A stretch of 64,000 bases of DNA, taken from NCBI RefSeq assembly GCF_045063725.1, contig NZ_CP173695.1; one strand, 5' to 3'. A model generated the notes under the pieces. The model was not told the origin of the DNA and ran no database searches. It saw only the letters and a list, made by a program, of their open reading frames with translations. Origin of the DNA: Sellimonas catena. GTDB taxonomy: Bacteria; Bacillota; Clostridia; Lachnospirales; Lachnospiraceae. Both the position numbers and the translations under genes were made by a program. Below are positions 46,298-54,782 of this stretch, piece after piece; position 1 is the first letter of the stretch, and every line of letters starts with the position of its first letter.

Positions 46298-46326
46298 GTT
46301 ATAATTCACATCTTTTTCTCTGTCAA
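46298..46326 (-). promoter_or_regulatory. Promoter of queH
   Basis: Minus-strand -35 TTGACA (46321-46326), 17-bp spacer, -10 TATAAC (46298-46303). No preQ1 riboswitch fold was evident in the short leader. Confidence 0.7.
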
Positions 46327-46362
46327 CATACATTATGATATAAATAGAAGGAGGTCAGCAAT

Positions 46363-47151
46363 ATGGATACCATCCTGAGCATCAATCATATCAGCCATTC
46401 CTATCATACATTAAAAGGGGAGACTCCTGCTCTTTACGATATCTCTTTTTCCGTAAACCAGGGTGAATTTCTTGCTGTTGTCGGGCCCTCCGGATGCGGC
46501 AAGTCCACCCTTCTCTCTCTTATTTCCGGTCTGTTACAGCCTGAAAAGGGGGAAATTCTCCTGCACGGAAAGCCGATTGAGGAACAAAAGGATAAAATCG
46601 GATATATGCTTCAGAGAGATGAGCTGCTTGAATGGCGCAGCATTTACCGGAATGTGCTCCTCGGTCCCGAAATTCAGCATTCCCTGAATCCGGAAGTGAA
46701 AAAAAGGGCCCATGAACTTCTGGATGCTTATGGTCTGGGACAGTTTCAGTCTTCCCGCCCTTCCGAGCTTTCCGGCGGGATGCGGCAGAGAGCCGCACTT
46801 GTCCGCACGCTGATATTGAATCCGGAAGTTCTCCTGCTTGATGAGCCGTTTTCCGCTCTCGACTACCAGACGCGGCTCAATGTCAGTGACGACATCGGCC
46901 AGATCATCCGCCGCGAAGGAAAGACCGCCCTTTTGGTAACCCATGATCTTTCCGAAGCCATCAGTCTGGCAGACCGCATCCTTGTACTTTCCAGCCGCCC
47001 TGCTTCTCTGAAAACCACAGTCAGCTTACATTTCGGTTTTCCAAAACCTGCAGACGATACCCCGCTGAACCGTCGGAACGCACCGGAGTTTAAAACCTAT
47101 TTTAATCTGATCTGGAAGGAGCTGAATCAACATGAAAACCAAACAGACTGA
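46363..47151 (+). CDS. ABC transporter ATP-binding protein, NitT/TauT (SsuB/ThiZ-like) type
   Basis: The 262-residue ATPase has Walker A VGPSGCGKSTLLSLI, signature LSGGMRQRAALVRTL, Walker B EVLLLDEPFSALD and switch LLVTHDLSEAISLADR. The block MLQRDELLEWRSIYRNV is typical of nitrate/taurine/aliphatic-sulfonate/thiamine-precursor importers. AGGAGGT precedes the ATG. It overlaps the permease gene by 20 bp. No substrate-binding protein gene follows in this locus, so the substrate cannot be inferred. Confidence 0.92.
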   Translation: MDTILSINHISHSYHTLKGETPALYDISFSVNQGEFLAVVGPSGCGKSTLLSLISGLLQPEKGEILLHGKPIEEQKDKIGYMLQRDELLEWRSIYRNVLLGPEIQHSLNPEVKKRAHELLDAYGLGQFQSSRPSELSGGMRQRAALVRTLILNPEVLLLDEPFSALDYQTRLNVSDDIGQIIRREGKTALLVTHDLSEAISLADRILVLSSRPASLKTTVSLHFGFPKPADDTPLNRRNAPEFKTYFNLIWKELNQHENQTD

Positions 47152-47941
47152 TCTTTCTGCTTCCCAGTCATCTTATCTTGCCGCCCGAAAAAAAGAACGG
47201 CGCCTTGTCCTGTTTTTCCGCATCGCCGTTCTGGTCCTCTTTCTTGTTCTCTGGGAATGGACTGCAGGCGAGGGAATCATCGATTCTTTTATTTTCAGCA
47301 GCCCATCCAAAATTCTAACCTGTTTCTTATCTATGGCAGCGGATAAGAGTATTTTCCCGCATCTTTCGGTCACGCTGTATGAAACGATCGTCAGTTTTCT
47401 TCTTGTCACCGGCATCAGCATCCTTGCTGCTGTCCTGCTCTGGTTTTCCAGAAAACTTTCCGCGGTTCTGGAGCCTTATCTGGTCGTTTTAAACAGTCTT
47501 CCAAAGTCTGCTCTTGCACCGCTTCTCATTGTATGGCTTGGCGCAGACCGGACAACAATTATTGTGGCCGGAATGTCTGTGGCTGTCTTTGGAAGCATTA
47601 TGACACTTTACACCTGCTTTACAGGGACGGATAAAAATAAACTCAAGCTGATCTACACCCTCCATGGTACATCCTTGCATGCCCTTACCAAAGTCGTGCT
47701 GCCGTCTGCCGTACCTGCCATTATCAGCAACATGAAGGTAAACATTGGTCTCTGCCTTGTCGGTGTCATCATCGGTGAATTTCTGGCAGCCAGAGAAGGG
47801 CTTGGATATCTGATCATCTACTCCAGCCAGGTATTTAAAATGGATTGGCTGTTAATGTCTATCATCCTTCTTTGTATCATGGCGATGGTCCTGTATGCGG
47901 TCATCGGGCTTCTGGAACGTCTCTGCCGGAAAGTCCTGTGA
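47132..47941 (+). CDS. ABC transporter permease, NitT/TauT (SsuC/ThiX-like) type
   Basis: The 269-residue protein has about six membrane spans. It has the family block FIFSSPSKILTCFLSM, SVTLYETIVSFLLVTGISI, the EPYLVVLNSLPKSALAPLLIVWLG segment common to TauC/SsuC permeases, and IIGEFLAAREGLGYLI. It overlaps the end of the ATPase gene by 20 bp and is followed after 13 bp by a terminator. The missing binding protein must be encoded elsewhere or be lost. Confidence 0.92.
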   Translation: MKTKQTDLSASQSSYLAARKKERRLVLFFRIAVLVLFLVLWEWTAGEGIIDSFIFSSPSKILTCFLSMAADKSIFPHLSVTLYETIVSFLLVTGISILAAVLLWFSRKLSAVLEPYLVVLNSLPKSALAPLLIVWLGADRTTIIVAGMSVAVFGSIMTLYTCFTGTDKNKLKLIYTLHGTSLHALTKVVLPSAVPAIISNMKVNIGLCLVGVIIGEFLAAREGLGYLIIYSSQVFKMDWLLMSIILLCIMAMVLYAVIGLLERLCRKVL

Positions 47942-47954
47942 AGAACTCCTGCAG

Positions 47955-47990
47955 AAAGGGCAGGATCCTTCTCTTGTGATCCTGCCCTTT
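47955..47990 (+). terminator. Terminator after ABC importer genes
   Basis: A 13-bp perfect stem AAAGGGCAGGATC/GATCCTGCCCTTT is followed by CCTTTTCTTT on the plus strand. Confidence 0.85.
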
Positions 47991-48006
47991 CCTTTTCTTT
48001 ATCCAT

Positions 48007-50562
48007 TTATTTTGTACGGAATGCAGTTCCGCCGCCTGTCGGACCTGTTTTTCCTTTTTCTACAAGCTGAATCTGAATTCCTTCCATCCGCCTGCTCAGT
48101 CCTTCCGTGCCGGCCTTTGCTCCGTTTTTCGTCCAGCCAAGCCAGCCATAATCCTGTACATGCACCCGGTAATAGATGTCATATTTCTTTGCCATTTCAC
48201 CGGTCAGCTGAATCTGAACCGCTTCCATCCGAAGTTTCTTCCCTTCTGTTCCGGAAACAGCTCCATTGCTCTTCCAGCTCTGCCAGCCGATATTCTGGAC
48301 ATGTGCCCGGTACTGGATTCCACCGGTGTATGCTGTATTTTCAAGGCTGATTTTCAAAGCTTCCATCCGCTTTGCGGCGCCGGTCACACCGCCGGTTGAA
48401 CCGTTAAACGCGGTTGTATACCAGCCATAATCCTGCATATGAGCCTGGTATACTACGTTCTGAATCGTAGTTCTGTCTTTGAATGCCCCGGAGGTGCTTC
48501 CAGGAGCTGCTGCTCCTTTTGCCACAAGCTTGATCTGAATTCCTTCAATCCGTCTGCTGTATCCGGACGATCCTGCACCTGCTCCGTTTTTCGCCCAGCC
48601 AAGCCAGCCGAAGTCCTGTGTATGTACGCGATAGTAAATATCATATTTCTTTGCCATCTCGCCGGTTAAACGGATCTGAACCGCCTCCATGCGGAGTCCC
48701 TGTCCAGAAGTTCCGCTCATTGTACCGTTTTTCACCCAGCCAAGCCAGCCTTTGTTCTGCACATAGGATCTGTATTCGACATCTCCGCTGTACTGCGGGT
48801 ACAGAAGATCTACCTTGAAGGCTTCCATTCGTTTGGACTCGCCAACGACACCGCCTGTTGCACCGTTAAGCGTCATCGCTCTCCAGCCGTATGTCTGCAT
48901 GTGAGTCTCATAACCGACTCCTCCGGTTACCGCCTTCTCTTTGTAGACATTGGAAGTAGATCCCGGCGCAGCGGATCCTTTTGGAACTACTGCAATCTGA
49001 AGAGCCTCCATCCGTTTCTCATAGCCGGTTGTTCCCGCTGCGGCACCGTTTTTTGCCCAGCCAAGCCAGCCATAGTCCTGTACATGGGCACGATAATAAA
49101 TATCATAATTTTTTGCCTGCGTTCCGGTCAGCTCAATCTTCACTGCCTGAACGGCTCTGTTCTGTCCTGTCGTACCGGATACCTGTCCGCCTGCGGCGTA
49201 AGTCTGCCATCCTTTATCTTCCACAAAGGACGTATAGCGTACACCCAGATCTCCATAACCGCTTCCGATGCTGAGCTTAAATGCCTCAAGCCGCCTGGAC
49301 TCGCCCGTCACGCCGATCTGCACTCCGTTCTTTACTGAATTCAGCCAGCCATAGTCCTGCATATGGGCGCTGCCGGAGATGATATTTCTGTCGGATACAC
49401 TCACTGCATTCTCATCCGGTTCTGAATCGCTCATCCAGAAATTCAAGTCTACAAACCCGTTGATGCCGCTGACACTTCCCTCGGAAGTACACTGCCACAT
49501 ATCATAGGTCCCCTCATAGGTACAGGAAGTATTATACTGTGCAACCCATTTGGACCATTTTTCATTTTTGAAAACAGAAGAGGTCAGTTTATACTGCCAC
49601 CAGTATTTGCTGGCATAAATTCCCACCTTATATCCGGATGCGGAAACCTGATCACAGAATGTCTTGGCAATGGTTCCGATCGTGGTATTGCTTACCGTTC
49701 CGGTCGTATTCTCATCTTCCAGATCATAGTACACTCCATATGCCGGATTGTGACCTTCTAAAAGCCGCAGCACATGAGCCGCTTCGCTTTTTGCATCTTC
49801 TGTATTTTCCGAATAGGAATACAGGTAAACCCCGTATGGAATTCCCAGACGTTCACATTCGGATACGTTCCGCAGCCACTGCCTGTCATCGTAGGATGTG
49901 TAATTTCCACCGTATCCGCAGCGGATAATGGCGAAATCAATCCCGTCATTCTTCACTTTCTGCCAGTCAATCGTTCCCTGATGATGGCTGACATCAATTC
50001 CTTTCTTTGTCGCACCTTCAATCACCTGTCCGATGCTGTTCATATATTTTCCGTTGACTTTCTCCCATGCATACGGATAGGATGCAGCTCTGGAGTAAAC
50101 CTGCGGCTGATGAACCGGTTCTCCGTTTTGATACCGGAAACTGTTTTCCTTTAACTCTTCCGGTTCTGTCTCCCGTGTCTCAGGCACTTCTGTATCAGCT
50201 GTTTCAGCCGTATCTGCCTTTTCCGGCTCTGTGCTTTCACTTTCTGTTGTTCCTTCTGCCGGCTGAGTCGTTTCCTGCTCTCCGGAAGCATCCTGCTGTG
50301 TCTGCTGCTCCTGCCCGGAAGCATCACTCTCCTGCACATCCGGCTCCGCATCTTCATTCTGCGTCTCAGGCTGTACAGTATCTTCCTGTATATCCTGTGA
50401 CTGCTCTGATGCTTCTACCGTTGCAATCTCTTCTCCGGAGGTATCTGCCGCGTATCCTGTCGATGCCGGGCCAAGGGAACCTCCTAAAATCAAGCATAGA
50501 CTGAGGCCGAGCCCCAGTAGCTTATGCACATTCCTCCTCATCTGTACTTTCATTCCTTTCAT
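48007..50562 (-). CDS. Secreted GH25 muramidase with nine ChW repeats
   Basis: The 851-residue protein has a signal peptide (hydrophobic LLGLGLSLCLILGG, cleavage near STGYAA, about residue 39). A low-complexity Glu/Gln/Thr/Ser linker runs to about residue 145. A GH25 lysozyme domain covers about 187-375 (KGIDVSHHQGTIDW, the catalytic-acid region YGVYYDLEDE, ending WQCTSEGSVSGINGFVDLN). Nine ChW (clostridial hydrophobic tryptophan) repeats follow, about 400-851, each with a GW core and RMEA-like block, arranged as three near-identical triplets. It likely cuts or binds peptidoglycan at the cell surface; no LPxTG anchor is present. Several ATGs (50562, 50553, 50541) are possible starts. Confidence 0.9.
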   Translation of the reverse strand: MKGMKVQMRRNVHKLLGLGLSLCLILGGSLGPASTGYAADTSGEEIATVEASEQSQDIQEDTVQPETQNEDAEPDVQESDASGQEQQTQQDASGEQETTQPAEGTTESESTEPEKADTAETADTEVPETRETEPEELKENSFRYQNGEPVHQPQVYSRAASYPYAWEKVNGKYMNSIGQVIEGATKKGIDVSHHQGTIDWQKVKNDGIDFAIIRCGYGGNYTSYDDRQWLRNVSECERLGIPYGVYLYSYSENTEDAKSEAAHVLRLLEGHNPAYGVYYDLEDENTTGTVSNTTIGTIAKTFCDQVSASGYKVGIYASKYWWQYKLTSSVFKNEKWSKWVAQYNTSCTYEGTYDMWQCTSEGSVSGINGFVDLNFWMSDSEPDENAVSVSDRNIISGSAHMQDYGWLNSVKNGVQIGVTGESRRLEAFKLSIGSGYGDLGVRYTSFVEDKGWQTYAAGGQVSGTTGQNRAVQAVKIELTGTQAKNYDIYYRAHVQDYGWLGWAKNGAAAGTTGYEKRMEALQIAVVPKGSAAPGSTSNVYKEKAVTGGVGYETHMQTYGWRAMTLNGATGGVVGESKRMEAFKVDLLYPQYSGDVEYRSYVQNKGWLGWVKNGTMSGTSGQGLRMEAVQIRLTGEMAKKYDIYYRVHTQDFGWLGWAKNGAGAGSSGYSRRIEGIQIKLVAKGAAAPGSTSGAFKDRTTIQNVVYQAHMQDYGWYTTAFNGSTGGVTGAAKRMEALKISLENTAYTGGIQYRAHVQNIGWQSWKSNGAVSGTEGKKLRMEAVQIQLTGEMAKKYDIYYRVHVQDYGWLGWTKNGAKAGTEGLSRRMEGIQIQLVEKGKTGPTGGGTAFRTK

Positions 50563-50591
50563 TGATTCATTTTACGCATACTACGTTCTCT

Positions 50592-50620
50592 ATCTTATCA
50601 CACCTCATAATCACTGTCAA
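50592..50620 (-). promoter_or_regulatory. Promoter of GH25-ChW gene
   Basis: Minus-strand -35 TTGACA (50615-50620), 17-bp spacer, -10 TAAGAT (50592-50597). Confidence 0.7.
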
Positions 50621-50674
50621 AATCAACAATGGATCCGGTCCTTCCAATCATTGCCAGTGTGATTCACTGCACCT

Positions 50675-50905
50675 TTATTCCTGAAATTCCATTGTTACAT
50701 AGTAACCCCTGTCTGTTTCTTTAATTTCTTTTACCGTTCCTTTTCTTGACTTCAGGCGGTCCCAGCTTTTATACAGGCCGCTCATGGCAACCGATGGTTC
50801 AATCAGATAACTGTATCCTCCAAGTGCCTGCAGTTCCGTGATTTCCGCTTCCTGACCTTCTTCGATCAGTCCCGGACGTTCCATTTTAAATTCCATTGTT
50901 CTCAT
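50675..50905 (-). CDS. Small conserved-looking hypothetical protein
   Basis: The 76-residue product starts at an ATG preceded by AAGAGGAA with good spacing. It looks like a compact beta-rich cytoplasmic protein (EITELQALGGYSYLIEP, then VKEIKETDRGYYVTMEF). No signal peptide or known domain is recognised. It lies between tRNA-Thr and the GH25 gene, which has its own promoter downstream. The gene is probably real because of its ribosome binding site and its balanced amino-acid composition. Confidence 0.65.
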   Translation of the reverse strand: MRTMEFKMERPGLIEEGQEAEITELQALGGYSYLIEPSVAMSGLYKSWDRLKSRKGTVKEIKETDRGYYVTMEFQE

Positions 50906-50947
50906 TTTTGTTTCCTCTTTTCTATATTATCTTTTCCTCTTAATAGC

Positions 50948-50993
50948 AAAAAAGAACCGTAACTCCCTGGATTCTGTGAATCTCCTGAAATTA
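50948..50993 (-). terminator. Terminator after tRNA-Thr
   Basis: An imperfect stem pairs AGAGTCGTAA with TTACGGTTCT, with an inner GATTC/GAATC helix, followed by TTTTTT on the minus strand. Confidence 0.7.
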
Positions 50994-51010
50994 CGACTCT
51001 TTTTTCTGTA

Positions 51011-51083
51011 AGCCGGAAATCGGACTTGAACCGACGACCCCTTCATTACGAGTGAAGTGCTCTACCGACTGAGCTATTCCGGC
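51011..51083 (-). tRNA. tRNA-Thr (anticodon CGT)
   Basis: The 73-nt cloverleaf has acceptor stem GCCGGAA/TTCCGGC, discriminator T, D-arm with GCTCAGTCGGTAGAGC, anticodon loop CTCGTAA (anticodon CGU, codon ACG) and T-arm GGTTCAAGTCC. No CCA is encoded. It borders the IS-rich island. Confidence 0.95.
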
Positions 51084-51178
51084 CTGTCCTGCACGATGTC
51101 TTACCATGATGTCTCTCCAACAGGCACAAATATTATTATATACATTTTTTCAAAATATGCAACCACTTTTTTTGGTTT

Positions 51179-52863
51179 GTATGTGTCAAGTAATCGTTGG
51201 CACTTTTTCTTCTTTTTTTGATATCAGTTTATTTCTTTTATTTTCAGACAATTCAGCTCGGACTTTATCTGATCATTTTATGTTTCTTTTTAACAGAATG
51301 CTCTTGCAAGGGCTTTCCTCGATGCTGTCCGCATTGCGTCCAATAGCGGCATATGATGCGTAATCGTCTCTACATATGGATTCCCTTTTCCATCCTTCTT
51401 TGGCGCTCTCGCCGCGCTCAGCGTTTTGACGATTTCTTCCATCTGCATGGTGAATATTTCTCCATCCGTATACCGTTCAATTGTATCGATCAGTTCCCTG
51501 TTCTCTTTCCGGTACAGGGCTTTCGCCATGTTATTCGCCCCATGCACGGACCATCTCATCCTCCGGTGCTTCATCCGCATGGTGATCGCCGTACAGTTCT
51601 GGTTCTCCTGCACTCCCATATTCTTATACACGATCCCCTCCGGTGCTTCAGGCAGCTCAATCCCTCTTTCCCGATACGGGATCAATCCCTCCCGGTTATT
51701 CCCCAGATACTTGTATAGTTCCCTTGCATTCCTGCTCCCTTTTTCTTTCGGATCATCACTCTCTATGCTGTCGGCATAGACCTGGATATATTCCAGCATT
51801 TCATCTACTTTCTTCTGCTCCAGAAGTTCTTTGATCTGTTCCTGGGCTTCTGTATCCCGGATCTTCTTTTTGATCTCCTTATAGATGTGGAACCGGTCCA
51901 GCTGGAAGAGGGCTTCCGGGTCATAGATCTCTTTAATCCAGCTTCCTCCATCTCCGTTTAGAATCCGCCGGCCAATCTCATCTGCATCGTAAATCTTTTC
52001 GATCAGCGCCTCCCGTTTTTGATGGAACCGGCTGCTTTTTTCCATTCCGGCCAACATCTTCTTATTCACCAGGCGGCTTCTTTTCGGACTGTCTTTGTCC
52101 CATCCTTCATACATCGTGAAAACCTTCATCTCCTGTTTTGGCGCCTTCTTATGTCCGGAATCCTGCATCCTTAGCCATACGCCATCCATTTCTTCGAAAA
52201 GGATCCCGACTGCCTTTTCTCCTTCTGCCTGGTCTGCTTCCATCTGCTTTACCGCGTAGTCCTCTTCTTCGCTGATTCGTTCCCCCAGCTCCTGAATCAG
52301 GTTCCAGACACCTCCATGGCTGATCGTCTGTCCGCAGGTATCACTGATCACTTCTGCGCTGACACGATATGGGGATTCCGTTACAGTCAGTGCAATCTTT
52401 TCTGCAAGATTGGTAGAGATCAGCCCGATCTTCTCCATCTGCATCGCCTGATCCAGAAGGTAAATATGGGCAATCCTTCCGTCCTCCTGTTCTGTCCGGT
52501 AGACTCTTCGGGAATAGGTTACTTCCCCATATACGGTTTTGATCGAAGTTTCCCGTTTCCCTTTGTCTCTGTATAACTTTTTGTCTCTTTCTTTCGCCAG
52601 TTCATCATCGTAGTTTTCCAGAATGACCTGGGTGATCATCCTGCCCAACTCACAGACATACGCAAAAACTTTCTGCTCCAGGGTCTTGAAAGATACCAGC
52701 TTTTCCTCTACAATAGATTTCATCATACAGTCTCCTTTACGTGTTTTATTTTGCAACTAACATCATAAAGAAAAACTGTATGATTGGGAAGTAGGGATTT
52801 TCTCTGCTTCCCTTTTTATTTAGGAAAAATTCCTATTTTTGCCAATAATAATTATACACTAAC
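51179..52863 (-). mobile_element. ISLre2-family insertion sequence, copy 2 (complete, 1685 bp)
   Basis: The termini are the same as in copy 1 (GTATGTGTC to ACACTAAC). Three substitutions relative to copies 1 and 3 were seen, at element offsets 78, 495 and 909. The 9-bp flanks (TTTTGGTTT left, GTGAAACTT right) do not match, so the element has undergone a later deletion or recombination. Its right end abuts an IS110-family transposase frame and removes that gene's start. Confidence 0.92.
51290..52726 (-). CDS. ISLre2-family (UPF0236) transposase, copy 2
   Basis: The encoded 478 residues are identical to the transposases of copies 1 and 3; the differences I saw inside the gene are silent. The start at MMKSIVEEKL is chosen by the AAAGGAG site. 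The frame is intact, so this copy may be active. Confidence 0.9.
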   Translation of the reverse strand: MMKSIVEEKLVSFKTLEQKVFAYVCELGRMITQVILENYDDELAKERDKKLYRDKGKRETSIKTVYGEVTYSRRVYRTEQEDGRIAHIYLLDQAMQMEKIGLISTNLAEKIALTVTESPYRVSAEVISDTCGQTISHGGVWNLIQELGERISEEEDYAVKQMEADQAEGEKAVGILFEEMDGVWLRMQDSGHKKAPKQEMKVFTMYEGWDKDSPKRSRLVNKKMLAGMEKSSRFHQKREALIEKIYDADEIGRRILNGDGGSWIKEIYDPEALFQLDRFHIYKEIKKKIRDTEAQEQIKELLEQKKVDEMLEYIQVYADSIESDDPKEKGSRNARELYKYLGNNREGLIPYRERGIELPEAPEGIVYKNMGVQENQNCTAITMRMKHRRMRWSVHGANNMAKALYRKENRELIDTIERYTDGEIFTMQMEEIVKTLSAARAPKKDGKGNPYVETITHHMPLLDAMRTASRKALARAFC

Positions 52864-54098
52864 GTGAAACTTTAATTGTTGGAGTTGATGTTGGATCACA
52901 AACTCACTTCTGCAGAGCGTTTGACTGGAGGGGATTAGAACTCTCCCGAAGAGTGTTCAAGTTTAGTAACACCGGAATGGGATTCCTTACTTTCCTTCGA
53001 TGGACAGAGGAACTCATGAATAAAACTGAAATGAAAACTGTTATTGTTGGCTGCGAGCCTACCGGCTGTTACTGGCTTACTTTTCAGAAGTTCTTACAAG
53101 ACCATGATATCCAGCTCGTAACGGTTAATCCGTTTGCAGTTAACAGAAGCAAGGAACTGGATGATAACAGTCCTGAGAAAAGTGATTTAAAGGATCCAAA
53201 GACCATTGCGTTACTTGTGAAGGATGGAAGGTATTCCACTTCTTATCTTCCAAGTGGAGTGTATGCTGAGATTAGAGAGGCTTCTGTCTGCAGAGACCAG
53301 CTCATGAAACAGCATGTGCGTCTGTCAAATCAGATACAGGGGTGGCTTCAGAAGTTCTTTCCGGAGTATTTTGAGTGTTATGCTGCTTGGGATTCCACCA
53401 GTGGACTTATGCTTTTGAAAGAGGCACCACTGCCACAGGATATTCTTAGAATCGGTGCAGGGGGAATCAATCAGATATGGCGTGATGCAAAGGTGCGTGG
53501 GGCAGGTATAAAGAGGGCACAGACCTTGGTAGAAGCAGCACAAAATAGCGTAGGATTGGAAGGCGGTGAGGCTGCAAGGCTTGAGATATGGATACTTATA
53601 AATGATTACATTCTGAAAGCGGAACAGCTTAGAAGACTGGATGAATACCTGGAAGAAAAAGTAAAAGAAGTACCAAATGTGGAGAAACTGCTCGCCATTA
53701 AAGGAGTAGGGATGAGTACTGTGATTGGCTTTATCGCAGAGGTTGGTGATATCGGACGTTTCACTGATCCCAAACAGATACAGAAGCTTGCAGGATTAGA
53801 GATAGTCAAGAAAAGCTCTGGGAAAAAGAAGGGGCAGCCAAGAATCAGTAAGAGGGGCAGGAGAAAACTACGAAGAACCATGTATGAATCAGCACGAGCG
53901 CTGATGAATTGGAATCCGGCATTTCAGGATGTTTTCCTTTATTACAGGAACAGACAGAAAAATCCGCTTGGTGGAATGCAGGCCAAGATAGCAGTTGCAT
54001 GCAAAGCAATCAGGGTATTCTATGTAGTATTACAAACAGGCTGTGACTTTGATGAGGAGAAGTTCCGAAAGGATATCGTCAGGCCGGAAGCAGCCTAA
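52864..54098 (+). pseudogene. IS110-family (DEDD) transposase, 5'-truncated
   Basis: The frame is open from the IS junction. It encodes LIVGVDVGSQTHF (first Asp of the RuvC-like DEDD site), VGCEPTGCYW (Glu) and KSDLKDPKTIALL (Asp pair). The C-terminal transposase_20 domain follows, with IKGVGMSTVIGFIAEVGDI and the serine region EIVKKSSGKKKG. Only about ten N-terminal residues seem missing, but the first in-frame start codon is the GTG at 52953. That codon lies after the first catalytic Asp, so the product is probably inactive. No frameshift was seen in the rest. Confidence 0.88.
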
Positions 54099-54195
54099 TA
54101 CCAAAAAGCACATACTGTAGCAGATAACGTCCGCCAAGGATTCAATTGGTGCTGGATTACAGGAGTGCTCTCTATCAATGACAAAGCAGAGCGAA

Positions 54196-54331
54196 GCCGC
54201 TAAGACATATTTAATAGGGTATGACCCTGATAAGGAGCAGAAGCGGCATCCCACTATGGGTAGGCTGGACGAAGGAATTTAGGACCCTTGTAGTAGAGGA
54301 TGATCCTGTTAGACATGAGAGGTTAGCAGCC
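54196..54331 (+). ncRNA. Candidate IS110-family bridge RNA (guide RNA) region
   Basis: Downstream of the IS110 transposase a first hairpin pairs GCCGCT (54196-54201) with AGCGGC (54242-54247). It encloses a nearly symmetric internal loop (14 and 13 nt) capped by AGGGT-ATG-ACCCT (54216-54228). A small CCCA/TGGG hairpin follows (54250-54260). A second stem, GGCTG/CAGCC (54263-54267 with 54327-54331), holds another internal loop capped by AGGA/TCCT. Two stem-internal-loop-hairpin modules in a row match the target- and donor-binding loop design described for IS110 bridge RNAs. The placement would be 3' of the gene, as in the IS1111 group. Inference from folding by eye. Confidence 0.4.
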
Positions 54332-54553
54332 ATAGGGAAGAATGGGACACATAATCGCCTTCATAAAAAGATGACGTTTTATTTTGTGCACCTTTCTGAC
54401 TGGAAACATACGTGCATTGAATCTGAAATGACACAGTTTTCGCCCATTAATGAATGCTTATCATTGTTTGTAACTTTATAAACCATTGCACAAATGGCTA
54501 AAATACAGGCTTTTTTGTGCAAAATAAATAAGAAAGTATAGAGAGGAATCTTT

Positions 54554-54601
54554 ATGATTACATACGATCCTTTTTTGAATATATACCCCCTCGATGACTA
54601 G
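54554..54601 (+). pseudogene. Remnant of an XRE-type regulator start
   Basis: A 15-codon frame with a good AGAGGAA site begins MITYDPF, which resembles the opening of many short clostridial helix-turn-helix regulators, and then stops at TAG. It is probably debris of a regulator gene destroyed in this island. A 7-bp hairpin (GAAGCCA/TGGCTTC) follows at about 54602-54627. Confidence 0.3.
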
Positions 54602-54782
54602 AAGCCAACGCTTTGTGCGATGGCTTCTTCTCCTTTGTTCTATTATGCAGGATTCCCCATTCTTATAATTATAAGGTGTTATGGCTGTTCATCATCAAAA
54701 ACGACTCTTCCTGGAATTTCCGTTCTTCTTCCATTCTGAAATTCATCTTTCCACTCGGAAGTTCCAAAAGGTACATTCCAGG

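Larger units (their letters stand above)
52864..54480 (+). mobile_element. IS110-family element, left end lost
   Basis: The left end is cut by ISLre2 copy 2 at 52863/52864. The right boundary cannot be fixed without relatives; about 380 bp of non-coding sequence follow the transposase stop, and the end given is an estimate. IS110 elements lack conventional inverted repeats and target duplications, so their termini are hard to see. The 3' flank contains two stacked stem/internal-loop hairpins. Confidence 0.7.

Noticed and set aside
51170..52872. Target duplication for ISLre2 copy 2
   Set aside because: The 9-mers TTTTGGTTT and GTGAAACTT do not match, nor do combinations with the flanks of copy 3.
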